Numbered from the stretch's first letter, positions 33,345-42,349 are shown. The stretch is DNA of 64,000 bases from Arthrobacter sp. NEB 688 (GCF_013201035.1 NZ_CP053707.1:2852001-2916000); one strand, 5' to 3'. Notes: generated by a model not told the origin, from the letters alone. Program-made: numbers and translations.

Positions 33345-34364
33345 TCAGTCCTCGACGAGCTCGGGGTGGCGCCGGGTGCGCCAGAGGCTGAGCACGGTGG
33401 TGACGCCGAGGATGACGACGATCGCGCCCAGCGAGACGGAGATCGGGATCTCCGGGACCGGGACCGGCTCGCCGCCGTTGATGAAGCCGAGCTCGTTCTC
33501 GTGCAGGGCGTGGAGGATGAGCTTGACGCCGATGAAGGCGAGCAGCACCGCGAGGCCGTAGCTGAGGTAGATGAGCTTCTTGAGCAGGCCGCCGATGAGG
33601 AAGTACAGCTGCCGCAGACCCATGAGCGCGAAGAGGTTGGCGACGAGGACGAGGTACGGCTCGTCCGTCAGGCCGTAGATCGCGGGGATCGAGTCGAGCG
33701 CGAACAGCAGGTCGGTCGTGCCGAGGGCGACGATGACGAAGAAGAGCGGCGTCGCGAGGCGGGCGCCGTTCTGGCGGGTGAACAGCTTGGTGCCGTCGTA
33801 GTCCTCGCTCGCCGGGAAGCGCTTGGACATCAGGCGCATGAAGCGGTTCTGCTCGTACTCGTCGTCGTCGGTCTCGCCGCCGCTCGCGAGCTTCCAGGCG
33901 GTGTAGACGAGGAACGCGCCGAAGATGTAGAAGACCCAGCTGAACCGGTCGATCGCGGCCGCACCGACCGCGATGAAGATGCCGCGCAGGACGATCGCGA
34001 TGACGATGCCCACCATGAGGGCGAACTGCTGGTACTTCTCCGGCACCCGGAAGCTCGCCATGATGAGGATGAAGATGAAGAGGTTGTCGACCGAGAGCGA
34101 GTACTCGGTCAGCCAGCCGGCGAAGAACTCGCCCGCGAGCTGGCCGCCGGCGGTGAACCACAGGCCGAGCCCGAAGAGGATCGCCGCGCCGACGTAGACC
34201 GCGAGGGCCGAGACGAGCTCCTTGGTCGACGGGCGGTGCGGGCGACGGGCGATGACGACGATGTCGAAGGCGAGGACGGCGACGGCGATGCCGATCGTCA
34301 CCCACCAGACCCAGGGGGCGAGGTCGAGGTCGCTGGTGGCGGCGGGCAGCAGGGCGGGAAGCAC
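33345..34364 (-). CDS. TerC-family membrane protein
   Basis: A 339-residue membrane protein with 8-9 hydrophobic segments. TerC hallmarks are the acidic in-membrane motifs SLSVDNLFIFILIMASF (about residue 80) and TTDLLFALDSIPAIYGLT (about 215), both with conserved Asp for metal. Relatives protect against tellurite or export manganese in cooperation with secretion. It is divergent from ppc with 66 bases between start codons; both appear leaderless. The C-terminus overlaps nothing and is convergent with the EamA gene. Confidence 0.93.
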   Translation of the reverse strand: MLPALLPAATSDLDLAPWVWWVTIGIAVAVLAFDIVVIARRPHRPSTKELVSALAVYVGAAILFGLGLWFTAGGQLAGEFFAGWLTEYSLSVDNLFIFILIMASFRVPEKYQQFALMVGIVIAIVLRGIFIAVGAAAIDRFSWVFYIFGAFLVYTAWKLASGGETDDDEYEQNRFMRLMSKRFPASEDYDGTKLFTRQNGARLATPLFFVIVALGTTDLLFALDSIPAIYGLTDEPYLVLVANLFALMGLRQLYFLIGGLLKKLIYLSYGLAVLLAFIGVKLILHALHENELGFINGGEPVPVPEIPISVSLGAIVVILGVTTVLSLWRTRRHPELVED

Positions 34365-34370
34365 CGCGCC

Positions 34371-34376
34371 AGCGTA
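34371..34376 (-). promoter_or_regulatory. Leaderless -10 hexamer TACGCT of the terC-like gene
   Basis: Minus-strand TACGCT with 6 bases to the GTG at 34364. Confidence 0.45.
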
Positions 34377-34417
34377 ACGGTGGGTGGACGCCCCGTTGCG
34401 CCACGTCCGCGCGCTCC

Positions 34418-34423
34418 TAGGCT
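34418..34423 (+). promoter_or_regulatory. Leaderless -10 hexamer TAGGCT of ppc
   Basis: TAGGCT ends 7 bases before the ATG at 34431; no Shine-Dalgarno is present. Confidence 0.55.
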
Positions 34424-34430
34424 GACGGTC

Positions 34431-37088
34431 ATGGCCAGCATGCTCGACGACCTCTCCCTGCTGACGAGCCTGCACCGGCAGGTGGTCGAGGAGTCCGGAC
34501 GCGCGGACCTCCTCGAGCTGACCGACGCGCTCGAGCGGCGCTGCCGCGGCGAGGAGGACGGCGACCCCGCGGCGCTCGTGGCGGCCCTCGACCCCGAGAC
34601 GACGGCCCGGGTCGCGCGCCTGCTCACGGTGCACCTGCACCTGACCAACCTCGCCGAGGAGCGCCACCGCGCCCGGTCGCTGCGCCGCGAGGACGGCGAG
34701 TACGGCGGTGGCAGCGACACCGGCGACATCGGGCCCGCGGTCGCCGCGGCGGGTCCGGACGCGCGGGCGCGCCTGGAGCGGATGCGCATCCACCCGGTGC
34801 TCACCGCCCACCCGACCGAGGCGCGTCGGCGGGCGGTGGCCTCCGCGCTGCGCCGCATCGCCGAGCACCTCGACACGCACGCCGACCCCGGCTCGGGCCC
34901 CTCGGAGCGGGCGCGCGCCCGGCGCCGGATGCTCGAGGACATCGACATCCTCCAGCGGACGTCGACCCTGCGCATCACCCGCCCGACGCCGGCCGACGAG
35001 GTCAAGACCGTGCTCACGGTCTTCCGGCAGTCGCTCATCCACGCCGTGCCGCGCTTCCAGCGGGCGGTCGAGGCGGCCTTCGGCGGCGACGAGCGGCCCT
35101 CCGACACGCCGCTGCCGCCGATCGTGCGCTTCGGCTCGTGGGTCGGGGGCGACCGCGACGGCAACCCCTTCGTCACCGCGGAGGTCACCCGCGAGACGGT
35201 GCGCGCCCACGCCGACCAGGCGCTCGAGATCCTCCACGACGCCGTCGACCGGGTGGCCCGGATGATCACCGTCGACGAGGAGTCGACGCCCCCGACCGCG
35301 CGGCTGCGCGACGCGCTGGCCAACGACGCGGCCGCCCACCCCCGGCTGCTCGCCGAGGTGACCAAGGACTCCCCCAACGAGCCGCACCGCCAGAAGCTGC
35401 TCGTCGTCGCCGCGCGGCTCGCCGCGACGCGGGACGAGCGCGCCGGCGTGGCGTACGGCTCCCCGGAGGAGGCGCTCGCCGACCTCGCGCTCGTCCAGGA
35501 CTCGCTCGTGGCCGCGGGCGACGCGCGCACCGCGCACGGTGAGCTCCAGGACGTCGTGTGGATGGTGCAGACGTTCGGGTTCCACCTCGCGGAGCTCGAG
35601 GTGCGCCAGCACTCGGCCGTGCACCGGGCCGCGCTCGTCGAAGCCCTCGGGCTGCTGCCGGACGACGCCCGGCCGGCCGACCCCGAGGCCGCCGCCACGG
35701 ACCCGGCCCTGCTCGACCGGCTCGCGGTCGAGGGCTGGCCCGAGCTCGTCGGGGCGCCCGGCGACCGGACCCGCGAGGTCCTCGACACGCTGCGCGTCAT
35801 GGCCTGGCTGCAGCAGCGGTGGGGACGCCGCAGCTGCGGTCGCTACGTCGTCTCGTTCAGCCAGTCGGCGGCCGACCTCGTCGCGGTGCGGGCGCTGGCC
35901 CGGCTCGCGGTCGGGACGCGCCCGCTGGCCCTCGACGTCGTGCCGCTCTTCGAGACCGGCGCCGACCTCGACGCCGCGGACCACACCCTCGAGGAGTGGG
36001 TGGCGCTGCCGTCGACCGCGACGTGGCTCGAGGGGGTGGAGAAGGAGGTCGAGGTGATGCTCGGCTACTCCGACTCGGCCAAGGACGTCGGTCCGGCGGC
36101 CGCCACCCTCGCGCTGCACCGGGCGCAGGTCGGGCTCGTGGCGTGGGCCCGGCGGCACGGGGTCGAGCTGACGCTCTTCCACGGCCGCGGCGGGTCCCTC
36201 GGTCGGGGCGGCGGCCCGCTGCACCGGGCCATCGCCGCGCAGCCGACCGGGTCGGTCGACGGGCGCTTCAAGGTGACCGAGCAGGGCGAGGTGATCTTCG
36301 CCCGGTACGCCGACGTGCGCATCGCCGAGCAGCACCTCGAGCGGGTGGCGTCCGCGGTGCTGCTGACCGACGCGCCCGACCACGTGGCCGCTCGCGACGA
36401 GGCGGCAGGGCGTTTCGACGCCGTCGGTTCGGCTGTGGCGCAGGCCAGCCGGGCGTCCTTCCGGTCACTGGTCGAGCAGCCCGGGTTCGCGGACTTCTTC
36501 GCGATGTCGAGCCCCCTCGACCTGCTCGCCGACCTCCGGCTCGGGTCGCGGCCGTCGCGCCGCAGCGGCTCGGAGTCGGGCCGCAGCCTGGACGACCTGC
36601 GCGCCATCCCGTGGGTGTTCGCGTGGTCGATGACCCGCGTCAACCTGCCCGGGTGGTACGGGCTCGGCAGCGGGTTGGCCGCGCTGGGCGACCTGCACGA
36701 GGCCCGCCAGGCGTACCGCGAGTGGCCGGTCTTCGCGGCGCTCGTCGACGTCGCCGAGATGAGCCTCGCGAAGACCGACGACGACCTCGCCGCCGCGTTC
36801 CTCGCCCTCGGTGGCCGGCCGGAGCTCGCGACCCAGGTGCTCGACGAGCTCGCGCTGACGCGGCGGATGGTGCTCGAGCTGCTCGGCCAGTCCGAGATGC
36901 TCGAGCGGAAGCCGCACCTGTACACCGCGGTCGGGCTGCGGCGACCCTTCGTCGACATGCTCAGCCACCTCCTCCTGCGGGGGCTCGGCGAGCTACGGGC
37001 GACGGGTGAGGGTGAGGGCTCGGAGTGGCACCGCCCGCTGCTGCTCACCGTCAACGGGCTCGCTGCCGGGCTGCAGAACACCGGCTGA
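34431..37088 (+). CDS. ppc: Phosphoenolpyruvate carboxylase
   Basis: Anaplerotic carboxylation of PEP to oxaloacetate. The 885-residue protein has the catalytic His in LTAHPTEARRR (about residue 125), VGGDRDGNPFVT (about 240), GYSDSAKDVG (about 545), FHGRGGSLGRGGGP (about 583) and the C-terminal NGLAAGLQNTG. All catalytic segments look intact. It is a single gene with its own leaderless promoter. Confidence 0.97.
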   Translation: MASMLDDLSLLTSLHRQVVEESGRADLLELTDALERRCRGEEDGDPAALVAALDPETTARVARLLTVHLHLTNLAEERHRARSLRREDGEYGGGSDTGDIGPAVAAAGPDARARLERMRIHPVLTAHPTEARRRAVASALRRIAEHLDTHADPGSGPSERARARRRMLEDIDILQRTSTLRITRPTPADEVKTVLTVFRQSLIHAVPRFQRAVEAAFGGDERPSDTPLPPIVRFGSWVGGDRDGNPFVTAEVTRETVRAHADQALEILHDAVDRVARMITVDEESTPPTARLRDALANDAAAHPRLLAEVTKDSPNEPHRQKLLVVAARLAATRDERAGVAYGSPEEALADLALVQDSLVAAGDARTAHGELQDVVWMVQTFGFHLAELEVRQHSAVHRAALVEALGLLPDDARPADPEAAATDPALLDRLAVEGWPELVGAPGDRTREVLDTLRVMAWLQQRWGRRSCGRYVVSFSQSAADLVAVRALARLAVGTRPLALDVVPLFETGADLDAADHTLEEWVALPSTATWLEGVEKEVEVMLGYSDSAKDVGPAAATLALHRAQVGLVAWARRHGVELTLFHGRGGSLGRGGGPLHRAIAAQPTGSVDGRFKVTEQGEVIFARYADVRIAEQHLERVASAVLLTDAPDHVAARDEAAGRFDAVGSAVAQASRASFRSLVEQPGFADFFAMSSPLDLLADLRLGSRPSRRSGSESGRSLDDLRAIPWVFAWSMTRVNLPGWYGLGSGLAALGDLHEARQAYREWPVFAALVDVAEMSLAKTDDDLAAAFLALGGRPELATQVLDELALTRRMVLELLGQSEMLERKPHLYTAVGLRRPFVDMLSHLLLRGLGELRATGEGEGSEWHRPLLLTVNGLAAGLQNTG

Positions 37089-37171
37089 CGGGGTCCCGCC
37101 GGCGCGAGTTCGGTTCGCGTTCATCCGCCTGCGGCACAGTTGTTTTCGTCGTCTACAGGTCGACGTTGACC

Positions 37172-37200
37172 TTGCCTGTCGAACGCGTGTTCGGTAGGAT
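37172..37200 (+). promoter_or_regulatory. Promoter of the DUF222-HNH gene (TTGCCT-17-TAGGAT)
   Basis: A -35-like TTGCCT (37172-37177), a 17-base spacer and TAGGAT (37195-37200) ending 5 bases before the ATG, so the message is probably leaderless. The spacer is almost entirely filled by a LexA-type operator. The upstream 37110-37170 stretch is less GC-rich than its surroundings. Confidence 0.65.
37179..37194 (+). promoter_or_regulatory. LexA (SOS) box
   Basis: TCGAAC-GCGT-GTTCGG matches the Gram-positive/actinobacterial SOS box TCGAAC-N4-GTTCGA at 11 of 12 conserved positions. It lies between the -35 and -10 of the DUF222-HNH gene, the right place for repression. Known M. tuberculosis 13E12-family genes carry such boxes. 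Confidence 0.75.
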
Positions 37201-37205
37201 GAGGC

Positions 37206-38654
37206 ATGGACACCGAGACCCTCTCCCGCCGCGTCGCGGCGCTGCGCCAGGAGTGCGCGCGGCTGGGTCGTGAGCTGGTGGAGGGCGGTCACCGGCTGTC
37301 GGCGGACGAGGCGTTCGCGCTCGCCGGTGAGCTGCAGGGGTTGGTGAACGCGGCCGAGGGTGCGACGGTCGTGGCGGGGGCGTGGGGTGCTCGGGTGGAG
37401 ACGACGGTGCGTTCGGGCTCGTGGGAGCGGGTGCACCCAGTCGGGTTCGTCGACGCGATGGCGGCGACCCGGATGAGCCTTGCGACCGGGCTGACCGAGG
37501 GGCTGGCCGGTCGTAAGGCCGCGTTGGGTGCTGCGGTGGGTGAACGGTTCCCCCGGGTGCGTGACCTGCTGGTCGAGGGGGCCGTCGCGGTCGTGGCCGT
37601 GCAGAAGGTGCTCGACGCGTGCGCGGGTCTGGACGTGGAGGCGTGCCTGCGGGTGGATGCCGAGCTCGCGCCCCGCCTGGCGCGGATGGACCCGGCCCGC
37701 GTTGCCGGCGAGGCCCGCCGGGTGGCGACCCGGGTCGCGGCCGAGCAGGTCGCGGCGCACGTGGCGCTGCGCAGGCGCGGGCGGTGCGTGGAGGTCCGTC
37801 CCGGTGAGGACGGCCTGACGGACTGGTTCGCGTCGCTGCCGACGGCCACGTCGAGCGCGATGTGGGCGGCGGTCGAAGCGCTGGCCGGGGACTATCGCGC
37901 GTTCGACGACGCCCTGTCCGTGCCGCAGTCCCGCGCGGACGCCCTGACCGACCTGGTTCTGCGCAACGTGACGGTGTCCGCGCAGGTGACTCTCGGGGTC
38001 CCGGTGGTCACCGACCGGCCTGCGCCCGATGCGACGCCGGGGACGAGGTTCCGGGTGGACTGGGACGACGACGAGACCCTCGTCGACGCGACCACGGGCG
38101 AGATCGTCCGCTACGGCGACCTCGACGCGACCTCCCGGGAGGAGCTGTCGTGGCTGGAGGAGCTCGACGGTGACCTGACGGTGCTGCAGGCGGAGGTCAC
38201 GCCCGGCTACGCCGTGTCCGGCACGCAGCTCCCCGGCCTGGGGTGGGTCGAGCCCGCGACGCTGGCCAACCTGCTGAGGCTGCTGCCGGTCGAGGTGGCC
38301 CGGGCCGTGCTCGAGGCCGACACCGGCACCCTCGCCTCCCTCACCACCGCGGCGTACCGGCCACCCAAGGCGATCGCCGAGTTCGTGAAGACCCGCGACG
38401 GGACCGGCCGGATGTGGGGCTGCACCCGCCCCGCCGCACACTGCGACCTCGACCACGTCCGACCCTGGCCCAGTGGCGACACGTCACCGACCAACCTCGC
38501 CGCGCTCTGCCGACGCCACCACCGCCTCAAGCAACAAGGCCCCTGGCGACCGACCCTCGCACCCGACGGCACCCTCACCTGGCACGGACCCGACGGCGCC
38601 ACCCGCACCACAGAACCCCAGCAGCGCCTGTCCGGACAGTCCGGCAGCCCCTAG
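37206..38654 (+). CDS. DUF222 domain HNH endonuclease (13E12-repeat-like)
   Basis: A 482-residue protein with an N-terminal DUF222 region (about 1-330) and a C-terminal HNH nuclease (about 405-450). The nuclease has paired Cys (CTRPAAHC), the DLDHVRPW metal-binding motif and NLAALCRRHHRLKQ. This architecture is that of the REP13E12 family, multicopy in many actinobacteria and possibly mobile. A LexA box in the promoter implies induction by DNA damage. The stop TAG is shared with the next gene's -10. The biological target is unknown. Confidence 0.92.
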   Translation: MDTETLSRRVAALRQECARLGRELVEGGHRLSADEAFALAGELQGLVNAAEGATVVAGAWGARVETTVRSGSWERVHPVGFVDAMAATRMSLATGLTEGLAGRKAALGAAVGERFPRVRDLLVEGAVAVVAVQKVLDACAGLDVEACLRVDAELAPRLARMDPARVAGEARRVATRVAAEQVAAHVALRRRGRCVEVRPGEDGLTDWFASLPTATSSAMWAAVEALAGDYRAFDDALSVPQSRADALTDLVLRNVTVSAQVTLGVPVVTDRPAPDATPGTRFRVDWDDDETLVDATTGEIVRYGDLDATSREELSWLEELDGDLTVLQAEVTPGYAVSGTQLPGLGWVEPATLANLLRLLPVEVARAVLEADTGTLASLTTAAYRPPKAIAEFVKTRDGTGRMWGCTRPAAHCDLDHVRPWPSGDTSPTNLAALCRRHHRLKQQGPWRPTLAPDGTLTWHGPDGATRTTEPQQRLSGQSGSP

Positions 38655-38657
38655 GGT
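38652..38657 (+). promoter_or_regulatory. Leaderless -10 hexamer TAGGGT overlapping the HNH stop codon
   Basis: TAGGGT begins with the TAG stop of the HNH gene and ends 6 bases before the ATG at 38664. Confidence 0.55.
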
Positions 38658-38663
38658 GCCGCC

Positions 38664-38852
38664 ATGGGGATGACCTTCTCGGCCGTGACGGCCGCCGTCG
38701 GACTGTGCGCGGTGCTTCTCGGGTTCTTGACCGGGTTCGGTGGGATGTCGTGGGAGGGAGCGCTGCTCGTCTCGGGCGTCCTCCTCCTCGCGGTCGCCGG
38801 CGCCGTCCGCTGGTACAGCGGGCTCTCGACCGAGATCCCGCCCGCGCCCTGA
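38664..38852 (+). CDS. Small membrane protein of unknown function
   Basis: A 62-residue protein with two hydrophobic helices (about 5-25 and 30-48) and a short polar Pro-rich tail. I do not recognise the family. The ATG is supported by TAGGGT at an ideal leaderless distance. Being next to the SOS-controlled HNH gene does not prove a shared role, as it seems to have its own promoter. Confidence 0.6.
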   Translation: MGMTFSAVTAAVGLCAVLLGFLTGFGGMSWEGALLVSGVLLLAVAGAVRWYSGLSTEIPPAP

Positions 38853-38962
38853 GCGACGTCGGCCCACCCCACCGGCACGCCTGTGGGAGAGACCGGGTGC
38901 AGCGGGCAGGACGAGGGCCTCGAGAGACGGCAGCGAGGGCAGTGACGGGCGCACCGGCCGAT

Positions 38963-38996
38963 GTGCATCAATCGACACTTTCGACGATTGATGCAC
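38963..38996. repeat. Palindromic repeat, copy 1
   Basis: 12-base arms GTGCATCAATCG and CGATTGATGCAC around the 10-base centre ACACTTTCGA. Positions 38966-38996 are identical to copy 2. It lies in the 299-base gap (38853-39151) between the small membrane protein and the aldo/keto reductase gene, where I see no coding sequence. Confidence 0.85.
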
Positions 38997-39032
38997 GCTC
39001 CGGGGCGTCCGGCAGATGGTGGTCGGGGCGGT

Positions 39033-39063
39033 CATCAATCGACACTTTCGACGATTGATGCAC
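39033..39063. repeat. Palindromic repeat, copy 2
   Basis: A 31-base exact direct repeat of 38966-38996, 36 bases after copy 1. The stem is shorter (CATCAATCG / CGATTGATG) because the left flank differs. Operator pair, dispersed palindromic repeat or terminator are all possible. Confidence 0.85.
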
Positions 39064-39138
39064 GGCCGGCGGTCCGGGCGCGGGTGGGATCTGCGAGTCG
39101 GTGGACATCGCGGACCGCTGTGGCGCCGGACGCCGGAC

Positions 39139-39144
39139 TAGGGT
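39139..39144 (+). promoter_or_regulatory. Leaderless -10 hexamer TAGGGT of the aldo/keto reductase gene
   Basis: TAGGGT ends 7 bases before the ATG at 39152, about 75 bases after repeat copy 2. Confidence 0.6.
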
Positions 39145-39151
39145 CGAACGC

Positions 39152-40177
39152 ATGCGCTATCGACGACTCGGCAACAGTGGCTGTGCGGTCTCCGAGCTCT
39201 GCCTCGGGACGATGACCTTCGGGACGGAGACGGACGAGGCCGGCTCGCACGAGCAGCTCGACGTCTTCCTCGAGGCGGGCGGCACACTCGTCGACACCGC
39301 GAACGTGTACTCCGGCGGGGTGTCCGAGGAGATCATCGGCCGCTGGCTCAGCAAGCGGCCCACCGACGTCACCGACCGGGTCGTCCTCGCGACCAAGGGC
39401 CGCTTCGCCCTCGGGTCCGGCCCGAACAGCAGCGGCCTCTCGGCCCGCCACCTGACCCGGGCACTCGACGACTCCCTCGACCGGCTCGGGGTCGACTCGG
39501 TCGACCTCTACCAGGTCCACGCCTCCGACGAGCACACGCCGATGGAGGAGACGCTGCGCACCCTCGACGGGTTCGTGCAGGCGGGCAAGATCCGCTACTA
39601 CGGCCTCTCGAACTTCACCGGCTGGCAGCTGACCAAGCTCGTCCACACCGCCCGCGCCCTCGGCCTGCGCCCGCCGGTCACCCTGCAGCCGCAGTACAGC
39701 CTCATCGTCCGCGAGATCGAGTGGGAGATCGTCCCCGCCGCCCTCGACGCCGGAATGGGCCTGCTCCCCTGGAGCCCCCTCGGCGGCGGCTGGCTCTCGG
39801 GCAAGTACACCCGCGACCAGCGCCCCACCGGCGACACCCGGCTCGGCGACGACCCGAACCGCGGGATGGAGGCCTACGACCGCCGGGGCACCGAGCGGAC
39901 CTGGCGGATCATCGAGGCCGTCGAGCAGGTCGCCGAGGCCCGCGGGGTCTCGATGGCCGAGGTGGCGCTCTCGTGGGTCACCAACCGCCCGGCCGTCACC
40001 TCGACGATCCTCGGCGCCCGGACCACCGAGCAGCTGCGGGCCAACCTCCGCTCGGTCGACGTCGAGCTGACGCCCGAGGAGGTCAGCGCCCTCGACACCG
40101 CGAGCGACCTCGGCGCGACCGACTACCCCTACGGCGAGATGGGCGTCCAGCAGCGCAGCCGCGACCTCGCCGGCTGA
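39152..40177 (+). CDS. Aldo/keto reductase
   Basis: NADP-dependent TIM-barrel oxidoreductase of 341 residues, similar to the YajO/potassium-channel-beta group. Tetrad residues are seen: Asp and Tyr in VDTANVYSGG (about residues 49-54), Lys in VVLATKGRF (about 79) and His in YQVHASD (about 120). GLSNFTGWQL and ILGARTTEQL are family stretches for substrate and cofactor. The substrate is unknown. Confidence 0.92.
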   Translation: MRYRRLGNSGCAVSELCLGTMTFGTETDEAGSHEQLDVFLEAGGTLVDTANVYSGGVSEEIIGRWLSKRPTDVTDRVVLATKGRFALGSGPNSSGLSARHLTRALDDSLDRLGVDSVDLYQVHASDEHTPMEETLRTLDGFVQAGKIRYYGLSNFTGWQLTKLVHTARALGLRPPVTLQPQYSLIVREIEWEIVPAALDAGMGLLPWSPLGGGWLSGKYTRDQRPTGDTRLGDDPNRGMEAYDRRGTERTWRIIEAVEQVAEARGVSMAEVALSWVTNRPAVTSTILGARTTEQLRANLRSVDVELTPEEVSALDTASDLGATDYPYGEMGVQQRSRDLAG

Positions 40178-40190
40178 CGCCGCGCCACCA

Positions 40191-40212
40191 CCGGCGGTCG
40201 CGAGACCGCCGG
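40191..40212 (+). terminator. Hairpin after the aldo/keto reductase gene
   Basis: Perfect 9-bp stem CCGGCGGTC / GACCGCCGG with loop GCGA, 13 bases after the stop. It lies back to back with the uvrB hairpin. Confidence 0.65.
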
Positions 40213-40216
40213 CCTC

Positions 40217-40243
40217 GAGGCCACCCGCCTAGCGGGTGGCCTC
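40217..40243 (-). terminator. Hairpin built around the uvrB stop codon
   Basis: Perfect 12-bp stem GAGGCCACCCGC / GCGGGTGGCCTC. The 3-base loop CTA is the complement of the uvrB TAG stop, so the last uvrB codons form one arm. Confidence 0.6.
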
Positions 40244-42343
40244 GCTCATCTGCCGCAGCTCCTTCTTGAGGTCGCCGATCTCGTCGCGCAGGCGCGCGGC
40301 GAGCTCGAAGTGCAGGTCCGCCGCCGCCTGGTGCATCTGGGTGGACAGCTCCTGGATGAGGCCCGCCAGCTCGCTCGCCGGCAGGTTCTTGCCGCGCTGC
40401 GTGCCCATCGCGGCATCGGCGTCGGCGGCCACCGCACCACGGCCGCGGCCGCCGTCGGCCTTGCCGCGCGAGCGGGCGCGACCGGAGCCCAGGAGCTCCT
40501 GGGTGTCGGCGTCCTCCCGCTGGAGCATGTCGGTGATGTCGGCGATCTTCTTGCGCAGCGGCTGCGGGTCGACGCCGTGCGCGAGGTTGTACGCGACCTG
40601 CTTCTCGCGGCGGCGGGTCGTCTCCTCGACCGCGTCGCGCATCGACGGGGTCAGCTTGTCGGCGTACATGTGCACCTGGCCCGACACGTTGCGCGCCGCG
40701 CGCCCGATGGTCTGGATCAGGCTGCGGGTCGAGCGGAGGAAGCCCTCCTTGTCGGCGTCGAGGATCGCCACGAGCGACACCTCGGGCAGGTCGAGGCCCT
40801 CACGCAGGAGGTTGATGCCGACGAGGACGTCGTACTCCCCCATCCGCAGCTCGCGCAGCAGCTCGACGCGACGCAGCGTGTCGATGTCGCTGTGCAGGTA
40901 CCGAACTCGCACACCGTTGTCGAGGAGGTAGTCGGTGAGGTCCTCGGCCATCTTCTTCGTCAGGGTGGTCACGAGGACGCGCTCGTTCTTCTCGCTGCGC
41001 AGCCGGATCTCGTGGAGCAGGTCGTCGATCTGCCCCTTCGTCGGCTTCATGATCACCTCGGGGTCGACGAGGCCGGTGGGGCGGATGACCTGCTCGACGT
41101 AGCCGTCGCTCTTGGCCATCTCGTAGTCGCCCGGGGTCGCCGACAGGTAGACCGTCTGCCCGATCCGCTCGAGGAACTCCTCCCACTTGAGGGGCCGGTT
41201 GTCCATCGCCGAGGGCAGCCGGAAGCCGTGCTCGACGAGGGTGCGCTTGCGGGACGCGTCGCCCTCGTACATCGCGCCGATCTGCGGCACCGTCTGGTGC
41301 GACTCGTCGATGACGAGGAGGAAGTCGTCGGGGAAGTAGTCGAGGAGGCAGTTCGGCGCCGACCCCGGCTCGCGGCCGTCGATGTGCATCGAGTAGTTCT
41401 CGATGCCGGAGCACGACCCGATCTGGCGCATCATCTCGATGTCGTAGGTCGTGCGCATCCGCAGGCGCTGCGCCTCGAGCAGCTTGCCCTGGCGCTCGAA
41501 GGTGGCGAGCTGGTCCTCGAGCTCGCGCTCGATGCTGCCGATCGCCCGCTCCATCCGGTCCGGGCCGGCGACGTAGTGCGAGGCGGGGAAGACGTACATC
41601 TCCTGCTCCTCGCGCACGACCTCGCCGGTCAGCGGGTTGAGCGTGTAGAGCGCCTCGACCTCGTCGCCGAAGAACTCGATGCGGACCGCGTGCTCCTCGT
41701 AGACCGGGATGATCTCGACGGTGTCGCCACGGACCCGGAAGGTGCCGCGGGTGAAGGCGAGGTCGTTGCGGGTGTACTGCATGTGGACGAACTTGCGCAG
41801 GAGGTCGTCGCGGTTGACCTCGTCGCCGACCCGCAGCGGGACCATCCGGTCGACGTACTCCTGCGGCGTGCCGAGGCCGTAGATGCAGGACACGGACGCG
41901 ACGACGATGACGTCGCGCCGGGTGAGCAGGCTGTTGGTGGCGCTGTGCCGCAGCCGCTCGACCTCCTCGTTGATCGAGGAGTCCTTCTCGATGTAGGTGT
42001 CGCTCTGGGGGACGTACGCCTCGGGCTGGTAGTAGTCGTAGTAGCTGACGAAGTACTCGACGGCGTTGTGCGGCAACAGCTCCCGGAACTCGTTGGCCAG
42101 CTGCGCGGCTAGCGTCTTGTTCGGCGCCATGACGAGGGTCGGGCGCTGGACCTGCTCGACGAGCCACGCGGTGGTGGCCGACTTGCCGGTGCCGGTGGCG
42201 CCGAGGAGGACGACGTCCTGCTCCCCGGCGTTGATGCGGCGGGCGAGCTCCTCGATGGCCTTCGGCTGGTCGCCCGCCGGCGAGAACTCGGAGACGACCT
42301 CGAACGGCGCGACACGGCGCTGGAGCTCGGTGGTGGGGCGCAT
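40229..42343 (-). CDS. uvrB: Excinuclease ABC subunit B
   Basis: Helicase-like damage verifier of nucleotide excision repair. The 704-residue protein has Walker A GATGTGKS (about residue 48), the beta-hairpin [12 protein letters not shown] (about 101), Walker B LLVIDESH, helicase motifs V/VI ([23 protein letters not shown]) and a C-terminal UVR domain ([16 protein letters not shown]). The ATG at 42343 has TACCGT ending 6 bases upstream and no ribosome site, so it is probably leaderless. I see no SOS box. Confidence 0.97.
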   Translation of the reverse strand: MRPTTELQRRVAPFEVVSEFSPAGDQPKAIEELARRINAGEQDVVLLGATGTGKSATTAWLVEQVQRPTLVMAPNKTLAAQLANEFRELLPHNAVEYFVSYYDYYQPEAYVPQSDTYIEKDSSINEEVERLRHSATNSLLTRRDVIVVASVSCIYGLGTPQEYVDRMVPLRVGDEVNRDDLLRKFVHMQYTRNDLAFTRGTFRVRGDTVEIIPVYEEHAVRIEFFGDEVEALYTLNPLTGEVVREEQEMYVFPASHYVAGPDRMERAIGSIERELEDQLATFERQGKLLEAQRLRMRTTYDIEMMRQIGSCSGIENYSMHIDGREPGSAPNCLLDYFPDDFLLVIDESHQTVPQIGAMYEGDASRKRTLVEHGFRLPSAMDNRPLKWEEFLERIGQTVYLSATPGDYEMAKSDGYVEQVIRPTGLVDPEVIMKPTKGQIDDLLHEIRLRSEKNERVLVTTLTKKMAEDLTDYLLDNGVRVRYLHSDIDTLRRVELLRELRMGEYDVLVGINLLREGLDLPEVSLVAILDADKEGFLRSTRSLIQTIGRAARNVSGQVHMYADKLTPSMRDAVEETTRRREKQVAYNLAHGVDPQPLRKKIADITDMLQREDADTQELLGSGRARSRGKADGGRGRGAVAADADAAMGTQRGKNLPASELAGLIQELSTQMHQAAADLHFELAARLRDEIGDLKKELRQMSEATR

Positions 42344-42349
42344 GCATCC

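Noticed and set aside
36993-38456. 487-codon minus-strand frame over the HNH gene
   Set aside because: Low-complexity translation; the plus-strand frame has clear DUF222 and HNH motifs.
38961-39065. Repeat pair as a CRISPR array
   Set aside because: Only two copies, one 36-base spacer, and no cas genes in the window.
38484-39646. Minus-strand frames running through the tandem palindromes
   Set aside because: They translate the palindromes into repeated short peptides and then read antisense to the aldo/keto reductase gene; no domain is visible.
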